A stretch of DNA of 64,000 nucleotides, from assembly GCF_014652815.1 (NCBI RefSeq), contig NZ_BMZN01000004.1, forward strand, positions 189,137-253,136, given 5' to 3'. The notes below the pieces were generated by a model. It saw only the letters and a list, made by a program, of their open reading frames with translations. It did not search any database and was not told the DNA's origin. Source of the stretch: Alcaligenes pakistanensis (GTDB lineage: Bacteria; Pseudomonadota; Gammaproteobacteria; Burkholderiales; Burkholderiaceae_B). Positions 59,469-64,000 of the stretch are shown here, piece after piece; position 1 is the stretch's first letter, and the number at the start of each line of letters is the position of its first letter. Both the position numbers and the translations under genes were made by a program.

Positions 59469-59930
59469 ATGCACCGTCGTATTGAAACCCGCATCGTCAA
59501 TGACTTGTTGGGCACGACCATTGAAGCCCCCAGCTACGCCACGGACGGCTCCGCCGCCATGGACCTGCGCGCCTGCCTGAGTGAAGCAGTGGTTTTGCCA
59601 GCAGGCGGCCGTACGCTAGTTAAAACCGGCTTGGCCATCAATATGATGGACCCTGGCCTGGTGGCCATCGTCGCCTCGCGTTCCGGCCTGTCCTTGAAAC
59701 ACGGCGTACGCGTTGCCCAAGGCATCGGTGTCATTGATGCCGACTACCACGGCGAGATCGGTGTGATTCTGGCGAATGACAGTGAACAGGATTACGTGAT
59801 CGAGCCTGGCGAGCGCATTGCTCAACTGATGTTCCAGCCTGTTGTTCAGGTTACCTTGCAGTTCGTAGACGAGTTCTCCACCGAGACCGAGCGTGGTACG
59901 GGCGGATTTGGTAGCACAGGCAAGAACTAA
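59469..59930 (+). CDS. dut: dUTP diphosphatase
   Basis: Homotrimeric dUTPase that keeps uracil out of DNA and supplies dUMP. 153 residues. The five family motifs are present: [31 protein letters not shown] (catalytic Asp), [11 protein letters not shown] and [11 protein letters not shown]. It follows coaBC by 73 bases, a conserved pairing. Confidence 0.96.
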   Translation: MHRRIETRIVNDLLGTTIEAPSYATDGSAAMDLRACLSEAVVLPAGGRTLVKTGLAINMMDPGLVAIVASRSGLSLKHGVRVAQGIGVIDADYHGEIGVILANDSEQDYVIEPGERIAQLMFQPVVQVTLQFVDEFSTETERGTGGFGSTGKN

Positions 59931-60010
59931 GCATTAAAGCCAGAGGAGGACACAGCACGGAAAGGCATTAGAACCAAGATGCTGGTTTCACTCCTTTGGC
60001 CTTAACACCG

Positions 60011-60040
60011 GGCTCTGTAAACCTTGCAGAGCCTATATTT
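60011..60040 (+). terminator. weak terminator downstream of dut
   Basis: GGCTCTG (60011-60017) / CAGAGCC (60027-60033) hairpin followed by TATATTTA. Modest stem and tail, so only a likely transcript end for the ribF-dut cluster. Confidence 0.5.
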
Positions 60041-60174
60041 AAGCTGGGCCGTAAGCTACTAATGATGGCAGCGCCTCAGTTTGGCCTTATCGCTGTGCCT
60101 AAGCAATACACTCTCCAGATCAATAAAAAAAACAATAGATAGACCAGCCCAATAAAAATTAATTTTGGACGTCA

Positions 60175-61170
60175 ATGTCATCCTCAAAACGCGGCAATTC
60201 CACAGCCAAACTACCAACGCCAAGCAAACCGGCGGCCCTGCTCCACCCACGCAACCGTCATCAAGGCCGCTACGACTTTGACGCTCTCATCAAAGACACG
60301 CCCGAACTGAGCACGTTCGTCTTCGTGAATCAGTACGGTGACAAAAGCATTGATTTCGCTAACCCTGCTGCGGTCAAAACCCTAAATCGTGCCTTGCTAA
60401 AGTCCTTTTACGGCATAGCGCATTGGGATATCCCAGCGAACTATCTGTGTCCACCCATCCCGGGCCGTGCCGATTACGTGCACTATCTAGCCGATTTGCT
60501 AGCGAGCAAGAATAAGGGCGTCATTCCACGTGATGCCGCAGTACGCGTTCTTGATATTGGGATAGGAGCAAATGCCATCTACCCCTTAATTGCTCATGCC
60601 GAATATGGATGGCAGTTTCTGGGCTCAGATATCGATGCGAATGCACTGACATCTGCACGAACCACCATTCACGCAAATCCAGGCTTGTCCGCTGCCATCA
60701 AATTGCGCCAGCAAAAATCCCCTGCGCACATTTTTAAAGGCGTATTGGGTACAAACGACTACTTCGACCTGACCTTGTGCAATCCTCCCTTCCATTCATC
60801 GCAGGAAGAGGCATTAAGCAGCAATCAACGTAAATGGCGTGGCTTAGGCAAGGCTGAAGCTAATCAAAGAACTGCCAAGCTGAATTTTGGTGGGCAGAAT
60901 ACTGAGCTATGGTGCGACGGTGGTGAGGCGCTTTTTATACGTCGGATGATTGAAGAGAGCACCACAGTAAGCAAGCAAGTTTTTTGGTTCAGTAGTTTGG
61001 TATCCAAGGCATCCAATTTGCCTGACGTGTTGTCCGCCTTAAAAAAGGCCAAGGCGTTTGAGGTGAAGACCGTGGAAATGACGCAGGGACAAAAGCAAAG
61101 CCGCTTTGTTGCGTGGACTTTCCTTGACGCTGCGGAGCAAGAGGATTGGCGTAATGAGCGGTGGGGATAG
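60175..61170 (+). CDS. rlmF: 23S rRNA m6A1618 methyltransferase
   Basis: 331 residues. Adds a methyl group to adenine 1618 of 23S rRNA using SAM. Diagnostic sequence: [13 protein letters not shown] near the N-terminus, SAM motif [15 protein letters not shown], the m6A catalytic NPPF in LCNPPFHSS, and [16 protein letters not shown]. The N-terminal extension of about 20 residues is Lys/Ser-rich. Its base composition and preceding spacer are more AT-rich than the neighbours. Monocistronic. Confidence 0.92.
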   Translation: MSSSKRGNSTAKLPTPSKPAALLHPRNRHQGRYDFDALIKDTPELSTFVFVNQYGDKSIDFANPAAVKTLNRALLKSFYGIAHWDIPANYLCPPIPGRADYVHYLADLLASKNKGVIPRDAAVRVLDIGIGANAIYPLIAHAEYGWQFLGSDIDANALTSARTTIHANPGLSAAIKLRQQKSPAHIFKGVLGTNDYFDLTLCNPPFHSSQEEALSSNQRKWRGLGKAEANQRTAKLNFGGQNTELWCDGGEALFIRRMIEESTTVSKQVFWFSSLVSKASNLPDVLSALKKAKAFEVKTVEMTQGQKQSRFVAWTFLDAAEQEDWRNERWG

Positions 61171-61391
61171 GCTTGGATCGAGTGTGGGACTAAGCTTGAA
61201 ACATCTGGACTGTTAATTGTCACACTAAGCTTGGCTGTCAAAAAAAGATCAGGACAGATTTAACCAGCCATAAATGGCGGCTAACGGCCAGAGGCGGAAT
61301 TTGCGTCTCGGTGATCAGAATCCTTAACCTCCACATCAGCGAACAATCGCTTGATACTTTGGTTATTGTCTCAAGTCAGAGGGAATAAAAA

Positions 61392-62105
61392 TTGGCTAAT
61401 TCAGATACGCTACGGCTAGCGGTACTAATTGATGCAGACAATGCCTCAGCGGCAGTGGTTAAGGAGTTGTTAGAGGAGGTGGCTAAGTACGGAACCGCAA
61501 CAGTTAAGCGAGCTTTTGGAGACTGGACCACACAGAATTTGGTTGGATGGAAATCATACCTTCATCGCCACGCTATACAACCAGTTCAGCAGTTCTCCTA
61601 CACAACCGGTAAGAACTCAACCGATTCGGCATTCATTATTGATGCCATGGACCTATTGTATGAGGGAAACGTAGACGGGTTTTGCTTAGTCTCGAGCGAT
61701 AGTGATTTCACCCGGCTAGCCACTCGGCTGCGAGAAGCAGGCAAGACTGTCTACGGCCTTGGTGAGCGAAAGACTCCAGAGCCCTTCATTGCTGCATGCG
61801 ACAAGTTCATCTTCTTTGAAGTTTTAAAAAAACCAGTAGGCACAACAGCTCTAGCTCTTCAGCTATTAGACGTGCCTGACCTGAAGGGTTTACTCTCTCA
61901 TGCCATCCGTGAGACTGCTAGGGAGAATGGATGGGCTCGGCTAGCTACCGTGGGCAGCTTGATTAGTAAAACACACAGCTCGTTTGACCCTCGCAACTAC
62001 GGATTCAAGAAGCTCAATGAACTTGTTCGCGATCAGCCATTTGTTGAGGTGGTAGACGCAGCGGATGCCACAGGATTTATTCATGTCGAGGTGCGCCTAA
62101 AGTAA
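61392..62105 (+). CDS. NYN-domain nuclease-like protein with LOTUS domain
   Basis: 237 residues starting at TTG 61392, with AGAGGG ten bases upstream. N-terminal NYN (PIN-like, LabA/DUF88) domain, about 5-135: the metal-binding acidic residues are in AVLIDADNAS, STDSAFIIDAMD and CLVSSDSDFTRLA. C-terminal OST-HTH/LOTUS domain (about 160-237) with the typical YGFKKLNELV. The combination is thought to recruit and cleave or regulate RNA. No partner gene is next to it. Lower G+C than neighbours suggests a mobile history (impression, not measured). Confidence 0.88.
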   Translation: MANSDTLRLAVLIDADNASAAVVKELLEEVAKYGTATVKRAFGDWTTQNLVGWKSYLHRHAIQPVQQFSYTTGKNSTDSAFIIDAMDLLYEGNVDGFCLVSSDSDFTRLATRLREAGKTVYGLGERKTPEPFIAACDKFIFFEVLKKPVGTTALALQLLDVPDLKGLLSHAIRETARENGWARLATVGSLISKTHSSFDPRNYGFKKLNELVRDQPFVEVVDAADATGFIHVEVRLK

Positions 62106-62199
62106 AAGGCAGTATCACATCGACCGGTTGAACCCAAGGCCAAAAGCAGCCATCTAAAGTTCAGATTCCAGATTTACGCATGATTGTTCGCAGAACGCA

Positions 62200-62234
62200 A
62201 AAAAGCCAATCAACCCAAAGTTGATTGGCTTTTT
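62200..62234 (-). terminator. terminator of the liv operon
   Basis: Perfect 14-base stem AAAAAGCCAATCAA (62200-62213) / TTGATTGGCTTTTT (62221-62234) with loop CCCAAAG; T run on the minus strand 18 bases past the livF stop. Also able to end the NYN-LOTUS transcript. Confidence 0.92.
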
Positions 62235-62252
62235 CTTGAGAAGTCACGCTAC

Positions 62253-62990
62253 CTACGCCGCAAAATCCTCTTCCCCCAGATACGCCGCCCTGACCTTGGG
62301 ATCATGCAGCAACTGCCCGGCCGGGCCTTCCAGGATAATCCGCCCCGACTCCATCACATATCCCCGATCTCCCAGCTCTAAAGCCAATCGCGCATTCTGC
62401 TCGATCAGTAAAATCGTCACGCCTTCTTTGGCGATATTCTGGATCAACTCGAAAATACGCTCGACCATAATCGGCGCCAAACCCATGGATGGCTCGTCCA
62501 GTAGCAACAGTGAAGGCCGGGAAATCATCGCCCGTCCCATGGCCACCATTTGCTGCTCTCCACCAGACAAAGTCCCCGCCGACTGTTTCTTACGCTCAGC
62601 CAAGCGCGGGAACAAGGTATAGATACGCTCGATATCCTGGCGCACTTCGTGGTGGTCCTTGCGAGTGTACGCCCCCATGGCCAGGTTCTCTTCAATCGTC
62701 AGTTGAGGAAAAATCCCTCGCCCTTCCGGCACCATGACCACGCCACGGCGCACCAGTTGGTGCGATGGCAGGCCGACGATGCTCTCACCCAGGTGCTCGA
62801 TCTGCCCAGCTGCGGCTGGCACCAAACCTGTGATTGCTCGAAGTGTGGTGCTTTTACCGGCGCCGTTGGCCCCAATCAAGCAGACCAGTTCGCCCTTGCC
62901 CACACGCAGGTCTAGGCCACGTACCGCCCGGATGCCGCCATAAGCCACATCCAGACCCCGAATATCCAGCATTAACGGTTCTGTGCTCAT
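62253..62990 (-). CDS. livF: branched-chain amino acid ABC ATPase LivF
   Basis: ATP-binding subunit of a LIV-I/HAAT-type importer. 245 residues. Walker A GANGAGKST, signature LSGGEQQMVAMGRAM, Walker B LLLLDEPSMGLAP, the LivF-specific MGLAP ending. The start overlaps the livG stop as ATGA. Last gene of the visible liv operon. Substrates may be branched-chain amino acids, amides or urea; the periplasmic receptor is outside the window. Confidence 0.93.
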   Translation of the reverse strand: MSTEPLMLDIRGLDVAYGGIRAVRGLDLRVGKGELVCLIGANGAGKSTTLRAITGLVPAAAGQIEHLGESIVGLPSHQLVRRGVVMVPEGRGIFPQLTIEENLAMGAYTRKDHHEVRQDIERIYTLFPRLAERKKQSAGTLSGGEQQMVAMGRAMISRPSLLLLDEPSMGLAPIMVERIFELIQNIAKEGVTILLIEQNARLALELGDRGYVMESGRIILEGPAGQLLHDPKVRAAYLGEEDFAA

Positions 62991-63823
62991 GCCTGTTCCT
63001 CTTCAACGGTAATGCCCAGCTCTTTCGCTGCACCTGCGCCCAGATAGGCTTCAATGACTCGCGGGTTATGCTGGACTTCGGTGGGTTTGCCTTCGGCCAA
63101 GACCTTGCCGTATTCCAACACCAGCACCCGATCGCACAGGCCCATCACCAGCTTCATATCGTGCTCGATCAGCAAGACGGTAATGCCGTCACCACGGATT
63201 TTTTCAATCAGTTGGCGCAATACGACGGTCTCGGACGGGTTCATACCCGCAGCGGGCTCATCCAAGGCCAGAAGCATGGGATCAGTCGCCAGGGCACGGG
63301 CAATTTCCAGGCGACGCTGGTCACCGTAGGACAAAGAGCGAGCAATCTCGTTGGCGTGTTGAGCAATACCCACGTAATCCAGCAGTTCGTAGGCACGCGC
63401 TTCGATCTGCTCTTCTTCCTGACGAGTCGAACGGTTCCGCAGAATCGCGCCCAACACACCTGCGTGCGTACGGACATGGCGGCCAATCATCACGTTTTCC
63501 AAGGCAGACAGGCTGCCGAACAAACGAATGTTCTGGAAAGTACGCGCAAAACCCGATTCGGCGATCTGATGCGGTTTGCATTCGGTCAGGTTACGGCCAG
63601 CAAACAGGCACCGACCCGACTCGGGGATGTACAAGCCCGTCATCACGTTGAACAGTGTGGTCTTACCAGCGCCGTTCGGGCCGATCAAACCGTAGATGTC
63701 GCCCTTGCGGATGCTGAAGCTGACCTCAGACAAAGCCTGCAAACCACCAAATCGCTTGGACAGCCCCTCGGCCTGTAGCAGGACTTCGCCCTCTTTCAGT
63801 TCTGTGTTCATGTTCAGACTCAT
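62987..63823 (-). CDS. livG: branched-chain amino acid ABC ATPase LivG
   Basis: Second ATPase of the same importer. 278 residues. Walker A GPNGAGKTT, signature LSYGDQRRLEIARAL, Walker B LLALDEPAAGMNP with the LivG-type GMNP. Start ATG 63823 overlaps the livM stop; ATG 63811 (MNTELKEGE) is an alternative with less overlap. Confidence 0.93.
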   Translation of the reverse strand: MSLNMNTELKEGEVLLQAEGLSKRFGGLQALSEVSFSIRKGDIYGLIGPNGAGKTTLFNVMTGLYIPESGRCLFAGRNLTECKPHQIAESGFARTFQNIRLFGSLSALENVMIGRHVRTHAGVLGAILRNRSTRQEEEQIEARAYELLDYVGIAQHANEIARSLSYGDQRRLEIARALATDPMLLALDEPAAGMNPSETVVLRQLIEKIRGDGITVLLIEHDMKLVMGLCDRVLVLEYGKVLAEGKPTEVQHNPRVIEAYLGAGAAKELGITVEEEQA

Positions 63824-64000
63824 GCTTGCACCTGTTTCATCTTGCGCTCACGACGACGTACTGCCGAAGGCCACAGGCCCTCAGGACGATAAATCATGAC
63901 CAACACCAGGGCAAAACCGAACAGCAACATACGAATGCCATCCGGATCCAAAATCACATCGCCAAAAACACTTTGCTGCAAAGGTACGACCACCGCGCGA
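63820..64000 (-). CDS. livM: branched-chain amino acid permease LivM, C-terminal part
   Basis: Only the last 60 codons are inside the window; the frame is open to base 64000. The readable part has a final membrane helix (MLLFGFALVLVMIYRPEGLW) and a basic tail RRRERKMKQVQA, the usual LivM ending. The stop TGA overlaps livG. Permease subunit in the inner membrane. Confidence 0.9.
   Translation of the reverse strand, partial: RAVVVPLQQSVFGDVILDPDGIRMLLFGFALVLVMIYRPEGLWPSAVRRRERKMKQVQA

Overview
The window looks like a chromosomal segment of a betaproteobacterium of the order Burkholderiales, most likely family Alcaligenaceae and close to Alcaligenes. The reasons are an orphan Bug-type (tripartite tricarboxylate) solute receptor, the betaproteobacterial style of the housekeeping blocks, and overall protein similarity as recalled from memory; no search was run. 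Nearly all of it is dense core genome. There is no CRISPR array, no intact insertion sequence and no prophage.

Layout. 1-3.2 kb: 3' part of prfB, an SDR dehydrogenase and lysS. 3.4-4.4 kb: orphan Bug receptor. 4.7-8.7 kb, leftward: low-molecular-weight tyrosine phosphatase, then iscR-iscS-iscU-iscA and a tandem-domain methylglyoxal-synthase-like protein, with an IscR operator in front of iscR. 9-13.8 kb: uvrB, a divergent aromatic/aspartate aminotransferase, a GNAT acetyltransferase and lexA with its SOS box. 13.9 kb: a perfect 12-copy CAGTAG repeat between two strong terminators. 14-20.1 kb: the proteostasis block lon, clpX, clpP, tig. 20.3-23.5 kb: CoA transferase, tRNA-Leu(UAG), then a loose stretch with two small secreted paralogues, a decayed membrane gene and a 28-codon gene. 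23.5-25.5 kb: an MFS efflux pump divergent from soxR across a clear SoxR box. 25.6-35.8 kb: mostly membrane and envelope genes (AmiS/UreI channel, BASS-type transporter, lipoprotein, anchored nuclease, DUF1090, SLC13 carrier, TauE permease with AraC regulator, a 24-residue membrane peptide plus a 301-residue membrane protein). 35.8-36.5 kb: AT-rich gap. 36.5-41.3 kb: dapD-dapE-prmB-ABC-F operon. 41.4-43.4 kb: tetR and a divergent MFS gene with twin operator-like repeats. 43.4-47.6 kb: small unknown protein, PhoD-like phosphatase, sulfite dehydrogenase pair sorA-sorB. 48-53.8 kb: uvrD, fatty-acid desaturase, rsmB-like, purN. 53.9-59.9 kb: ribF-ileS-lspA-coaBC-dut. 60.2-62.1 kb: rlmF and a NYN-LOTUS protein. 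62.2-64 kb: livF, livG and the end of livM.

How the parts work together. Two stress circuits are visible from DNA and protein together. Oxidative or redox-cycling stress: SoxR with its four-cysteine cluster motif should activate the MFS pump through a promoter with a 19-bp spacer. Iron-sulfur homeostasis: IscR should repress its own operon through a type-1-like site over an extended -10. The most unusual points are in the isc operon. The scaffold IscU has Thr and Ala where the family has the cluster ligand Cys37 and Asp39. IscS lacks the usual C-terminal tail. The chaperone/ferredoxin genes are not present here, and the operon ends in a protein made of a degenerate plus an intact-looking methylglyoxal synthase domain.

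Start codons were moved from the longest possible ORF wherever a Shine-Dalgarno sequence, a 4-nt overlap or family alignment gave a better choice.
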